From Planctomycetales bacterium (GTDB lineage Bacteria; Planctomycetota; Planctomycetia; Pirellulales; Lacipirellulaceae): a DNA stretch of 64,000 bases. The notes under the pieces were generated by a model, which was given only the letters and a program-made list of their open reading frames with translations, did no database searches and was not told where the DNA came from. This document shows, in pieces, positions 7,120 to 16,541 of this stretch; within the stretch, counting starts at the first letter, position 1, and each line of letters starts with the position of its first letter. The translations under genes and the position numbers were made by a program. The stretch spans positions 1-64,000 of the forward strand of contig JAGQOW010000010.1 of assembly GCA_020427155.1 (NCBI GenBank), given 5' to 3'.

Positions 7120-8391
7120 ATGCTTTATTTTGCCGCAGGCTCTGCCACCACGGAGCTCACAGACGCTCAGCTTCGCGATGCCATGTTTGGAGTGTTCGGC
7201 AAGCTGGGCGCCCTCGAGCGAGTCATCGCCGTGCCCCCCGACTTCACTCGCTTCAATAGCCGTGCCGGACAGCTTACGTGCATGGCGTACGAGTATTTTG
7301 GCGACCGCCTGGTGGATGTGCTTCCTGCGGTCGGAACCCATTTCGAGATGCCTGATTGGCAACGCGAAAAAATGTTTCCCGGCGTGCCAGCCGCTCTGTT
7401 TCGATATCACAACTGGCGAACCGATGTCGAGACGATAGGCGAGGTTCCCGAAGAGTTTGTGGCGGAAGTTACCGAAGGAATGTACCGACAGCCCTGGCCT
7501 GCCCAGATCAACCGTCTCATCTGGCAAGGCGGACATGACTTGGTTCTATCGATAGGCCAGGTTGTGCCTCACGAAGTCATGGGAATGGCCAACTACAACA
7601 AGAACCTCCTGGTGGGCACGGGTGGCGTTCGCGGTATCAACGAAAGCCATTTTGTTGGTGCAGTGTATGGCATGGAACGCATCATGGGACGCGCCGATAC
7701 GCCTCCTCGCAGAATACTGAATTATGCCCAAGACAACTTCTGTGCGCACCTGCCGCTGTTGTATGTGTTGACCGTAATTGGCCAGAACGACGCTGGCGAG
7801 TTGGTCGTGCGCGGACTCTACATAGGTGACGACGTAGAGTGTTTCGAGCAAGCCAGCCGTCTGTCGCTCGAAGTAAACTTCGAAATGGTTCCCCAGCCGC
7901 TGCGTAAAGTGGTGGTATACCTCGATCCTGAAGAGTTTCACAGCACCTGGCTAGGCAACAAAGCGATCTACCGGACGCGCATGGCAATTGCCGACGGTGG
8001 CGAATTGATCATCCTTGGCCCGGCTGTGCGAACTTTCGGCGAAGATAAGCAGATTGATCTGCTCATTCGCAAGTATGGCTATCGCACCACTGCCGAGATT
8101 CTCCAATTTGTCGAACAGAACGACGACCTTCGAGCCAACCTTTCTGCCGCAGCACACCTGAGCCATGGATCGTCGGAGGGACGGTTCAAGATTACTTACT
8201 GCCCAGGCGAGTTGACGCGCGAAGAGATCGAAGGAGTCGGTTACGAATACGGCAACTTGGACGAGATGGCAAGCTTGTACGACATCGACTCATTGAAGGA
8301 TGGCATGCAGACGCTTCACGGGGAGGAGGTCTTCTTCGTGCGAAATCCAGCATTGGGCCTCTGGGCCCACCGCTCGCGAATGGCGGATTGA
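7120..8391 (+). CDS. LarA-like nickel-pincer racemase/epimerase (DUF2088)
   Basis: A 423-residue protein of the lactate racemase family. Conserved blocks are PPDFTRF (39-45), GTH with His74, PHEVMG with His151, YNKNLLVGTGG with Lys161 and NESHF with His177. In LarA the equivalent Lys carries the nickel-pincer cofactor and the His residues bind nickel or act as acid/base. Homologues outside lactate racemase act on various 2-hydroxy acids, including sugar acids, so lactate is not assumed. No larB, larC or larE (cofactor synthesis) lies in the window. The neighbouring ribose-type transporter suggests that the substrate is an imported sugar or sugar acid. No clear ribosome site is seen before ATG 7120. 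Confidence 0.75.
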   Translation: MLYFAAGSATTELTDAQLRDAMFGVFGKLGALERVIAVPPDFTRFNSRAGQLTCMAYEYFGDRLVDVLPAVGTHFEMPDWQREKMFPGVPAALFRYHNWRTDVETIGEVPEEFVAEVTEGMYRQPWPAQINRLIWQGGHDLVLSIGQVVPHEVMGMANYNKNLLVGTGGVRGINESHFVGAVYGMERIMGRADTPPRRILNYAQDNFCAHLPLLYVLTVIGQNDAGELVVRGLYIGDDVECFEQASRLSLEVNFEMVPQPLRKVVVYLDPEEFHSTWLGNKAIYRTRMAIADGGELIILGPAVRTFGEDKQIDLLIRKYGYRTTAEILQFVEQNDDLRANLSAAAHLSHGSSEGRFKITYCPGELTREEIEGVGYEYGNLDEMASLYDIDSLKDGMQTLHGEEVFFVRNPALGLWAHRSRMAD

Positions 8392-8508
8392 CAGCCTGGG
8401 TAACTTGACCCGACTTTTCCCGCAGTGGTGACACAACGACCAGGATGTGAACTTGTACTTGGCACAGGCTGAAACCAGAATAGAAGCTTACACTTCCCTG
8501 GCGGAGGC

Positions 8509-8530
8509 AGCCCGGTGGGGGCTTTCTTTT
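8509..8530 (+). terminator. Possible weak intrinsic terminator
   Basis: A five-base stem agccc / gggct with a five-base loop is followed by ttctttt. It lies between the LarA-like gene and the transporter operon, where a terminator would make sense. The stem is short, so confidence is low. Confidence 0.3.
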
Positions 8531-8563
8531 CGCTTGAACGATAACTCGTAAGGAATTGAACTG

Positions 8564-9595
8564 ATGGCGCGATGGACTTCGATCCTGGTATTTCCACTTC
8601 TGCTGGCGTTGGTCGCCGGTTGTGGCTCTCAACCTCAGGCCGGCGATGCTTCTCAACCGGCCGACGTCGTGCCTAAGCTTGCGTTTATCAGCAATGGCGT
8701 TGCCGACTTCTGGACGATTGCCGAGCAGGGAGCCACGAAGGCTGGAAAAGATCTTGGTGTCGACGTCACAGTCGTGATGCCCAACGGGATGACAGATCAG
8801 ACTCGCAAAGTCGAGGACTTGCTCACCCGGGGAATCGACGGCATCGCGATCAGCCCGATCGACTCTGAGAATCAGATCGATATCCTCAACAAGGCCGCTT
8901 CGGAAACGATCCTGATCACGCACGACTCAGATGCTCCTAACTCGAATCGAGTTATGTACATCGGCATGGACAACTATCTGGCCGGATTGATGTGCGGCGA
9001 ACTTGTCCGTAAAGGGCTGCCCGATGGCGGCAAAGTGATGATCCTTATTGGCCGAGCCGATCAAGACAACGCCAAAGGCCGCCGGCAGGGATGCATCGAC
9101 GGCATCCTAGGACGAGACCCGGATTCCTCGAGAAACGACCCGCTGGGGGAGGTGCTCACCAGCGAAGATGGCAAGTACATAGTCTTGGGCACGCTTACCG
9201 ATCAGTTTGATCGAGCCAAGGGAAAAGCCAACGCCGAAGACACCCTCACGCGCCATCCCGATATCGCGGCAATGGTTGGGCTGTTTACCTACAATCCGCC
9301 TTTGGCCATGGAGGCGATTGACCGGGCGGGCAAGCTTGGCAAGATTAAAGTCATCGCCTTCGACGAAGCCGATGCTGTCCTGCAAGGCATCAAGGATGGT
9401 ACCGTGGTGGGAACCGTGGTTCAAGACCCGTATGAATATGGGTATCAATCGATTCGAGTCCTTAACGAACTCGTCAAGGAGAACACGGCAGTAGTCCCTC
9501 CCAGTAAGTTCATCGATATTCCGGCAAGAGTGATCGACCAATCCAACGTCGATGCATTTTGGGAAGACCTGAAAGAAAAGACCGGCCGAAAGTGA
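8564..9595 (+). CDS. Sugar ABC transporter substrate-binding lipoprotein (RbsB-like)
   Basis: A 343-residue type-1 periplasmic binding protein. The lipobox LVAGC puts the acylated Cys at residue 20. The mature part follows the ribose/galactose-binding pattern: FWTIAEQGATKAGKDLGV, GIDGIAISPIDSE, YIGMDNYLAG with a domain-hinge region, and the C-terminal IKDGTVVGTVVQDPYEYG. It is anchored outside the inner membrane and delivers its ligand to the permease. An aagga ribosome site precedes ATG 8564. It is the first gene of a three-gene transporter operon with the ATPase and permease. The ligand cannot be told from the sequence. Confidence 0.92.
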   Translation: MARWTSILVFPLLLALVAGCGSQPQAGDASQPADVVPKLAFISNGVADFWTIAEQGATKAGKDLGVDVTVVMPNGMTDQTRKVEDLLTRGIDGIAISPIDSENQIDILNKAASETILITHDSDAPNSNRVMYIGMDNYLAGLMCGELVRKGLPDGGKVMILIGRADQDNAKGRRQGCIDGILGRDPDSSRNDPLGEVLTSEDGKYIVLGTLTDQFDRAKGKANAEDTLTRHPDIAAMVGLFTYNPPLAMEAIDRAGKLGKIKVIAFDEADAVLQGIKDGTVVGTVVQDPYEYGYQSIRVLNELVKENTAVVPPSKFIDIPARVIDQSNVDAFWEDLKEKTGRK

Positions 9596-9730
9596 CGAAT
9601 TTGGTGGGTTCGCAAATGGCGCTGACACTCGACCATGAAGCGAAGTACCACGATCATCAACCTCTTTTGCGCCCTGGCTAGCCGCCGCCAGTTCATGGCA
9701 CTTGTTGCGTCCTCCCAAGCAAGAATCTCC

Positions 9731-11260
9731 ATGTCCGAAACTCAATCTTCTCCTGTCCTGGAAGTGCGGCGCGTCGGGAAGAAGTTTCCCAGCGTCAAGG
9801 CTTTGGACGATGTCTCACTTGAACTCCAAGCGGGCGAAGTACTGGCGGTCATTGGCGAGAATGGTGCTGGTAAAAGCACACTGATGAAGATTCTGGCTGG
9901 GGTCGAATCACCTACTTCTGGAGAACTCTACGTCGAAGGACAGCCCAGAAGCTTTTCCAGCGTCGAGCAGGCGCTACAGGCGGGCATTTCTCTGATCCAC
10001 CAGGAGCTCAATCTCTCGACGAATCTGGAAGTCGGAGCCAATATTTTTCTCGGGCGAGAGCCAACTCGATTCGGACTCATAGACGGCCGCAAAGTAGAGC
10101 GCGAGGCAATGAAGTTCTTAAAAATGGTTGGACTCGACGTTTCGCCGCGCACACTGGTTGGCAAACTCTCGATCGGCAAACAGCAACTGGTCGAGATCGC
10201 CAAAGCCCTCAGCACTCGTGCGAGGGTACTGATTATGGACGAACCCACTTCGTCGCTATCGCAACATGAAACCGAGACGCTCTTTGGTGTCGTGACGGCA
10301 TTGCGAGATCGTGGGGTGAGCGTGATCTACATTTCTCATCGCTTGGGTGAGATAGAGGAGTTGGCCGATCGGGTCGTCGTCTTGCGCGATGGGCGCTATG
10401 TAGGCCAATTGTCCCGCGATGAACTGAATCACGACGCGATGGTTTCCATGATGGTTGGGCGAGATGTCTCCAAGTTCTATCACCGTGCCGCCCACGAGAC
10501 CGGAGCGGAAGTGCTGACAGTAGACCAACTTCGCACGCCCGCCAATCCGCGGCTCCCGCTGAGCTTCTCTATCCGCGCCGGCGAAATCGTCGGCATAGCA
10601 GGCCTTGTGGGTGCAGGGCGTTCGGAACTACTTACTACTCTGTTTGGCGTCACGCCGGCTGTTGCGGGCTCGATGCGACTCGGCAGGTTGAGCCATCCGC
10701 CGCGCACGACTGTTGAGGCCATCGAGGCTGGAATTGTGCTTGCCCCCGAAGACCGCCGACTCACCGGGCTGATCCTGTCGATGAGTGTGAAACGCAACCT
10801 CTCGCTGGCAACTTTGCGTCGAGACGCCACCTTGGGTTTCCTTAATCGCTCCTCGGAGAATCGCGTCTCTCACGATATGTCAAAGCTGCTGCAGATCAAG
10901 TCTTCTGGAGACGATCAAGTCGTGCAGTATCTTTCGGGTGGAAATCAACAGAAAGTTGTCCTCGGCAAATGGCTGGCAACCAAGCCCCGGCTTCTCATGC
11001 TCGACGAGCCTACGCGCGGAATCGATGTCGGGGCAAAAGAAGAAATCTACAAACTCATGCACGAGCTTGCCGGACAAGGAGTTGCTATTTTATTCGTTTC
11101 TAGTGAAATGGAAGAAATCTTCGGTCTCTCCGATCGGACCTTGGTGATGCACGAAGGGAGAATCACTGGGGAACTCGCCCAAGAGCAATTGAGCGAAGCT
11201 GCCGTGATGAATTTGGCCACAGGCGGCAATCCATCGACTTCCAGCAGGACATCAGCGTGA
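9731..11260 (+). CDS. Sugar ABC transporter ATP-binding protein, two domains (RbsA/MglA-like)
   Basis: A 509-residue protein with two nucleotide-binding domains. The first has a full Walker A (GENGAGKST), signature LSIGKQQ and Walker [12 protein letters not shown]. The second has a degenerate Walker A (GLVGAGRSE), signature LSGGNQQK and [14 protein letters not shown]. One intact and one degenerate site is normal for this family. ATG 9731 is preferred over ATG 9635 because the family begins just before [11 protein letters not shown] and the 32 extra residues look unrelated. It energises the permease downstream, whose GTG start overlaps this stop. Confidence 0.93.
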   Translation: MSETQSSPVLEVRRVGKKFPSVKALDDVSLELQAGEVLAVIGENGAGKSTLMKILAGVESPTSGELYVEGQPRSFSSVEQALQAGISLIHQELNLSTNLEVGANIFLGREPTRFGLIDGRKVEREAMKFLKMVGLDVSPRTLVGKLSIGKQQLVEIAKALSTRARVLIMDEPTSSLSQHETETLFGVVTALRDRGVSVIYISHRLGEIEELADRVVVLRDGRYVGQLSRDELNHDAMVSMMVGRDVSKFYHRAAHETGAEVLTVDQLRTPANPRLPLSFSIRAGEIVGIAGLVGAGRSELLTTLFGVTPAVAGSMRLGRLSHPPRTTVEAIEAGIVLAPEDRRLTGLILSMSVKRNLSLATLRRDATLGFLNRSSENRVSHDMSKLLQIKSSGDDQVVQYLSGGNQQKVVLGKWLATKPRLLMLDEPTRGIDVGAKEEIYKLMHELAGQGVAILFVSSEMEEIFGLSDRTLVMHEGRITGELAQEQLSEAAVMNLATGGNPSTSSRTSA

Positions 11261-12315
11261 CAAGTACTCAATCAACAACCGATTCACTACCAAGGCGGAT
11301 CGCAACCAGGTTGCGCACAGGCGGAAAAATCTATGGCATCCTCGGCCTGCTGGTCATGATTTGTGCTTACACAGCCATCGCCAGCGACCGGTTTCTGCTG
11401 GTCGGCAATGTCGAGAATCTTGTACACCGGACGGCACTGTTTGGCATCCTCAGCATCGGCGCTGCCCTAGTGATCATTACCGGAGGAATCGATCTTTCTA
11501 TTGGCTCGGTGGTTTGTCTGGTGGGGGTCTTACTGCCGTATCTATTGGTGGAGCACCAATGGTCCGTTCCGGTGGCGGTGACGACAGTACTGGCCCTCTC
11601 GCTCGGCGTTGGGCTGGTCCACGGATTGCTAGTTACCAAACTGCGGCTTCAGCCGTTTGTTGTCACTCTGTGCGGACTATTATTCTATCGTGGGCTGGCG
11701 CGCGGCATCACCAACGATCAGTCACAGGGGTTTGGCCTTGAATTCAAGGGGCTGCGTTCGATTGCCACAGGGCGTTTGCCTATTTTTGGCGAAGCCGAGG
11801 GGGCTTTTCATCTGCCTGCGACTACGCTAGTGCTCATCATCTTCGCTATCGTTGCGGCTGTGTTTCTTAATAAAACCATCTATGGACGTTACTTGTTGGC
11901 ACTGGGAAATAACCCCGAGGCTGCCAAGTATAGTGGAATCAATACCGATCGCATGGTGTTGCTTGCTTATGCAGTCTGTTCGACTCTTGCCGGCTTCGGC
12001 GGCATGTTGTTTGTCTTGGATATCAATGCCGCCCAGCCAAGCGACTTTGGCAATTTTTATGAGCTCTACGCGATTGCTGCAGCTGTGCTGGGCGGTTGTT
12101 CACTCCGAGGCGGCGAAGGGAGTATCTTGGGAGTTGTCATCGGCGCCGCAGTGATGGTTGTGCTCAGCAATACGATCAATCTTGTCCATCCAAAGTATCA
12201 GAACATCGAATTTGCTATCATTGGCGCAGTAATTCTTGCTGGTGCCATTGTCGACGAGCTGGTACGCCGTTGGCTAGCCGTTCGACGCGCCGCCAGGCAA
12301 AGTGAAAAGCCTTGA
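11257..12315 (+). CDS. Sugar ABC transporter permease (RbsC-like)
   Basis: A 352-residue membrane protein of the branched-chain amino acid/ribose permease fold. Recognisable family blocks are [40 protein letters not shown], the [20 protein letters not shown] loop that docks on the ATPase, and the C-terminal [19 protein letters not shown]. About ten membrane segments are expected. The GTG start overlaps the ATPase stop by four bases (GTGA). It is the last transporter gene; the PHP-domain gene follows within 20 bases and is probably cotranscribed. Confidence 0.92.
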   Translation: MTSTQSTTDSLPRRIATRLRTGGKIYGILGLLVMICAYTAIASDRFLLVGNVENLVHRTALFGILSIGAALVIITGGIDLSIGSVVCLVGVLLPYLLVEHQWSVPVAVTTVLALSLGVGLVHGLLVTKLRLQPFVVTLCGLLFYRGLARGITNDQSQGFGLEFKGLRSIATGRLPIFGEAEGAFHLPATTLVLIIFAIVAAVFLNKTIYGRYLLALGNNPEAAKYSGINTDRMVLLAYAVCSTLAGFGGMLFVLDINAAQPSDFGNFYELYAIAAAVLGGCSLRGGEGSILGVVIGAAVMVVLSNTINLVHPKYQNIEFAIIGAVILAGAIVDELVRRWLAVRRAARQSEKP

Positions 12316-12334
12316 ATCGGGAGTTTTTGACAGA

Positions 12335-13690
12335 ATGGCAATCGACGCTCTTTCTTGTTGCTTGAGAATCAGTTCCTTAAGAGTCCTTGCAAGGATTCTT
12401 TTTACTTGCCTTCTTTGCTTGGTCCCGATAGCCGTTTTGGCCGAAGATCAGACAGCTGGCTCGTCAATCACCGGAACCCCCCCGCCGCGCCTGCCTGTTG
12501 TTCGTCGGCTGAGCGAGCAGTTCCTGGAGCAACTGGATCAGCAGCGTGCCGATTTAGCCAAAGAGGTGGTAGCAAGCGAAACGCCCTATCCATTCGTACG
12601 GGGCACATTTCACTTTCACAGCCGTCTTTCTCACGACAGTGTCGGCACGCTCGAGGAGATTACCGCTGCCGCCAAGGCGACTGGCACTCGCATTATCGGC
12701 TTCACCGAACACAAGAGCCGCGAAGTCGACGTCGTCGCCACCAACGCTGCCGGTTGGCGAGACGGCATCTACTTTCTAGCGGGAACAGAAAGCTCGAACG
12801 CGTTACATTGGCCTGGCAGGGAAGGGGAGAACGATGTGCGGTTTCTTTGCCATCTGGAAGAGATTCCTACGTTTGACCGGGAGAAATACGACGGCATTGA
12901 GATTTACAATACGCACAGCGACGCCAAAGACGAGCCCATTAGTATGCTTATCAGTGCAATGGTCATGAACATGGGCGCTGTTCGTGATCATCCGGAATCG
13001 GCCTTCTGCTCCTTTCTTGACTACCCCGCCGATTTCCTTGCGCGCTTCGACCGCTTGACGATTGCGGGCCGATATCCGGGGCTTGCAGGGAATGATAGCC
13101 ATCAGAATCAGGCCTTGCGAGTTGCGGCCCTCCCGGACGGTGCGATAGAAGTAAGGGACTACGCAGACGAAGTTGTTTGGACCGATAATGGGCTGCGGGC
13201 CAAGATGCTGCTCGCTGCGTTTGGACAGAAGGAGAATCCGGTCGAACGTACCGAATTGGCGAATGTCCAGCTCGATCCTTATGAAATCAGCATGCGCCAC
13301 GTGGGCACATTTCTCCAGTTAGACGAAGTCAATGAACAAAGTGTCCGCAAAGCGTTGCGCAATGGTCGAATCATTCTTGGCTTTGAGTTGATCGCGCCGC
13401 TGCCCTCGGTCGGGTTTTGGGTCGAACGCAGGCAAGAGCCCGTCGGTACAGTAGGCGATGAGATCGAGATCAAAGAAGGGATGCAACTGCGAGTCGACTT
13501 GCCCGCCACTGCCCAAATACGTGTGGTTCGCAATGGCCAAACGTTTGCCTCTTTCGAAGGAAAACAACTCACGCTCGATTTGCATGCGCCGGGTGTCTAT
13601 CGAATGGAAGCCCTGCAAACGTTAGCTGGCCAGCAGTATCCCTGGGTAATCACCAACCCGATCTACCTGGTCGAGGGAGAGAGACAATGA
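12335..13690 (+). CDS. Exported PHP-domain metal-dependent phosphoesterase-like protein
   Basis: A 451-residue exported protein. A signal segment (LRVLARILFTCLLCLVPIAV) is followed by PHP motifs: HFHSRLSHDS (H-x-H and a third His), TEHKSRE, then an AGNDSHQ metal-ligand block near residue 260. PHP proteins bind two or three metal ions and often hydrolyse phosphoesters. The C-terminal 120 residues form a separate beta-rich part. ATG 12335 follows a GGGAG ribosome site 11 bases upstream; a GTG at 12302 overlapping the permease stop is an alternative. The stop overlaps the next gene start (ATGA). Membership of the sugar-transporter operon suggests it handles a substrate or product of that pathway. 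Confidence 0.75.
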   Translation: MAIDALSCCLRISSLRVLARILFTCLLCLVPIAVLAEDQTAGSSITGTPPPRLPVVRRLSEQFLEQLDQQRADLAKEVVASETPYPFVRGTFHFHSRLSHDSVGTLEEITAAAKATGTRIIGFTEHKSREVDVVATNAAGWRDGIYFLAGTESSNALHWPGREGENDVRFLCHLEEIPTFDREKYDGIEIYNTHSDAKDEPISMLISAMVMNMGAVRDHPESAFCSFLDYPADFLARFDRLTIAGRYPGLAGNDSHQNQALRVAALPDGAIEVRDYADEVVWTDNGLRAKMLLAAFGQKENPVERTELANVQLDPYEISMRHVGTFLQLDEVNEQSVRKALRNGRIILGFELIAPLPSVGFWVERRQEPVGTVGDEIEIKEGMQLRVDLPATAQIRVVRNGQTFASFEGKQLTLDLHAPGVYRMEALQTLAGQQYPWVITNPIYLVEGERQ

Positions 13691-14919
13691 GCGATTTCAA
13701 ACGTCGAGATTTCTTGGAACGGCTTGGTATTGGCGCCGCAGGGATCTTGCTGGGCGGCTATTCGGCCAAGGCTGGAGGTTTTGCGGCCAACGAGACGATC
13801 AACGTTGGCTGCATTGGTACGGGGGGACGGTGCCGGCAATTGATGGGCAAGTTCTCGCAATTGCCAGGCGTCCGTATTGTCGCAGCTTGCGATATCTAGG
13901 ATGCGAATCTTCAACAGGGGCTTGAGCTTGCAGACCCCAAGGCCGGGTCAACCAAGTTCTATGAGGAGCTATTGGATCGCCAAGATGTCGATGCAGTTCT
14001 GATTGGCGCCCCCGATCACTGGCATGTGCCGATGACCATTGATGCTTGCCAGGCAGGCAAAGATGTATATGTCGAAAAACCCTTGACCCACGACCTCTCC
14101 GAAGGCTTGCCAGTGATCGAGGCACAGAATCGAAACCACAGCATCGTACAAGTCGGTATGCAGCAGCGCAGCATGCCGCACCTGATCGAAGCGAACGATA
14201 TCATCCGGTCAGGAGAGCTTGGCGAGATTATCAAGGTTCATCTGACTTGGAACCGCAACGCAGCCAGGGCCGTCAAGCGAGACTACGGAATTGACCCAAG
14301 CACGCTCGATTGGAAACGATTCCTTGGCAACGCTCCTGTGCAACCCTTCGACGAGTACCGCTTTCGCCATTGGCGATGGTTTTGGGACTTCGGCGGAGGT
14401 ATTTTCACCGACTTAATGGTCCACTTCATTGACGTTGCCCATTGGTTTCTCGACGCTGAGCACCCCGCTTCGGCAGTGAGTATCGGAACGCATTTCTCAG
14501 CTAAGGATCTCTGGGAGACACCAGATACGGTGCAAACCCTGCTGAAGTACTCCAAGCCTGAGGTGCAAGTTTACTTTGAAGGCACTTTCTCCAATGCGCG
14601 CAATGCGGCAATGATCGAGTTTATGGGAACCGAAGCTACCTTGTACTGCGATCGAGGACGATATGAGATTCACCCCGAGCGCAAAAGTAAAGTCCAATAT
14701 CGTGAAAGAATCGAGGGCCAAGGTTCTCGGGGCAAAGACTTTTACGAAGAAGTCGACGGCGCGGTCTACCACCTGAACAATTGGCTGGAGTGCATCCGCA
14801 GTCGCAAGCAGCCCAACGCCCCTGTCGAGGCGGGTGTTGGCTCTGCCGCCGCTGCTCACCTTGCTAACCAGGCCTTGCGGAGCGAGAACATCGCCCATTG
14901 GCAAGCCGCCGCGTCGTAG
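13687..14919 (+). pseudogene. Gfo/Idh/MocA oxidoreductase interrupted by an in-frame TAG
   Basis: The frame starts with a Tat-type signal (FKRRDFLERLGIGAAGILLG), then the Rossmann entry INVGCIGTGGR. It stops at TAG 13897-13899 after VAACDI, and continues in the same frame with DANLQQGLELADPKAG and APDHWHVPM, then YVEKPLTHD with the catalytic Lys of the family, to 14919. Read through, it is a normal-length protein of 410 residues. Replacing the TAG with CAG (Gln) gives the family pattern. A fresh nonsense mutation, a sequencing error or TAG readthrough are the options. The family oxidises sugars or reduces ketones with NAD(P). The ATG overlaps the PHP gene stop by four bases. Confidence 0.85.
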
Positions 14920-14995
14920 TTGTCGGTGATTTGCCTTGTCATATTGCTTTTGCTGCGCTCTCGTCAGACTCGAGCCGGCTTGTCCAAGCGGCGAA

Positions 14996-16477
14996 TCATT
15001 GTTCCGGTAGCTTCATTTCTAGCGGTTCTGCCTGATTGGAATCCATCTCGCGAGGAAGCCGGAATACTCTTCCCTCTTCGTTGGCGAAATAGAGTGACGA
15101 CTCTGAGGGCTGACGGCCGTGGCCATCGGCCCAGAAGGCAAAGAAGTCTGCGTGCGAGTCGACCGGACGCCTGACGTAGGTGTGGTTTCTCTCGCTGTCC
15201 GTAGTCATTTGGCGTACCTTCGTCCAAGTCGCTCCCTGATCGGAGCTCTTCCACATCACTACTTCGCCACCTGGGTTGTAAGGCTGAGGTCCCGTTGCCA
15301 GGGGAGCGACGATTCGCCAGTCGTAGGGGGTGCGAAACCAGAGTTCTCCGAAGTCGTAATTGTTGTCCGAGGTGGTAATTGGGCGAATGTCCCAATTGGT
15401 TCCAGTCCATCGGGCAATGGTCCATGTTCGCGGGTCGTTCTTAGGCCCCGACTGATAGCCCTTGCTCGTGATGTAAAGCAATATCGGCCGATCCTGTTCG
15501 TCGAAACGGATATCTTTCAAGTAAACATTCAGTCCCTCTGCTTCATAGTCGTATACCAGTGCCAGGTTGGCGACCTCGGTCAAAGGCAATTCCAAAGGTC
15601 TGCCGTCGACGGTAGTCCACGTCTTGCCGTTATCGGGTGTCTCAAGGTAGTAAAGATTGGTGCGCCAATTGAGCCCTTTTCCGCGAGGATGATAGTTGAA
15701 GGCCGAGCCCGCTCGCGTACGGCCAACGCTGCTAATCTGGTAGTGTCCTTCGTCGATCGCCGCCAAACGCTGCCAAGGGCTCCACTCTATCCCGTCTGCG
15801 CTCTGCATGAAGCAAATGGTCCGCGCGGCTGGATAATTGTAGCGGGTAAAGAAGCACAGGAAGCCGCTGCCTGGCTGGTGCCAGGCCTGCATGTATGAAA
15901 AATTCGTGATAGGAACTCGTTCGCTGCCCTCGAGCCTGGTTGCGGGCACCAGCTCGAACTGGTCGATATCATAGGGCTGCTTACTGCGGTGGATGTAAGA
16001 TGGCCGAGACGTACCGTGAGAAGTCGAGAAGACCCAGATAAATCCTTTGTCGTCCACCGCGATTACGGGATTGTCATGGGCGTCGTTGGTGTGTTTATCC
16101 AACAGCAAGGTTGGTCGGGGCACGGTCTTGGTCTTGTGATCGAAGAAGGAAACCATGTGCAGCAACTGGCGATTGCTTTGCGGGGTGGTGCCACCATAGC
16201 AGAAAAAAGTCTTCTCAACTTCCTTGCGATAAACGGCAAACGGGCGGTGCTTCGCACAGTAAGTTCCCAGCCCGCCGCTGTATTTATACACGTACTCATC
16301 TCCGGACTTCTGGTTCATGTACCAGATTCCTCGGTAGCCATCGGCTTTCTGATTCAGCGTGACAATCTCTTCGGCCGATGCACTCGGTCGCTCAGCCATG
16401 ACAAACATTGAGAATACTGGCAGCCAGAGCAAGAACTTCGCCGGCAGAGACTGCCAGCAGGGATGGGGCATTTTCAT
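14996..16477 (-). CDS. Exported BNR-repeat protein (BNR_4 family)
   Basis: A 493-residue exported protein. After a signal peptide (ending near VMAERPSASA) comes NQKADGYRGIWYMNQKSGD, a block typical of BNR_4 proteins, and a six-bladed-propeller-like series of blades (HDNPVIAVDDKGFIWVFSTS, TPDNGKTWTTVDG, SSDQGATWTKVRQM). Family members are thought to bind or cleave glycans; no catalytic assignment can be made. ATG 16477 is chosen because longer starts run into the upstream sulfatase gene. It follows that sulfatase on the same strand by 64 bases, consistent with an operon with the sulfatase and sialidase-like genes. Confidence 0.78.
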   Translation of the reverse strand: MKMPHPCWQSLPAKFLLWLPVFSMFVMAERPSASAEEIVTLNQKADGYRGIWYMNQKSGDEYVYKYSGGLGTYCAKHRPFAVYRKEVEKTFFCYGGTTPQSNRQLLHMVSFFDHKTKTVPRPTLLLDKHTNDAHDNPVIAVDDKGFIWVFSTSHGTSRPSYIHRSKQPYDIDQFELVPATRLEGSERVPITNFSYMQAWHQPGSGFLCFFTRYNYPAARTICFMQSADGIEWSPWQRLAAIDEGHYQISSVGRTRAGSAFNYHPRGKGLNWRTNLYYLETPDNGKTWTTVDGRPLELPLTEVANLALVYDYEAEGLNVYLKDIRFDEQDRPILLYITSKGYQSGPKNDPRTWTIARWTGTNWDIRPITTSDNNYDFGELWFRTPYDWRIVAPLATGPQPYNPGGEVVMWKSSDQGATWTKVRQMTTDSERNHTYVRRPVDSHADFFAFWADGHGRQPSESSLYFANEEGRVFRLPREMDSNQAEPLEMKLPEQ

Positions 16478-16541
16478 TCTTATGGCTCCATTAGCGGAAC
16501 TCGTTGCCACTTGCCGTAACTTGGGTTCTCGAGTGCAATGA

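Noticed and set aside
13687-14919. Pyrrolysine or recoded amber codon
   Set aside because: Family members have no such residue here, no pyl genes are seen, and a CAG to TAG change is enough.
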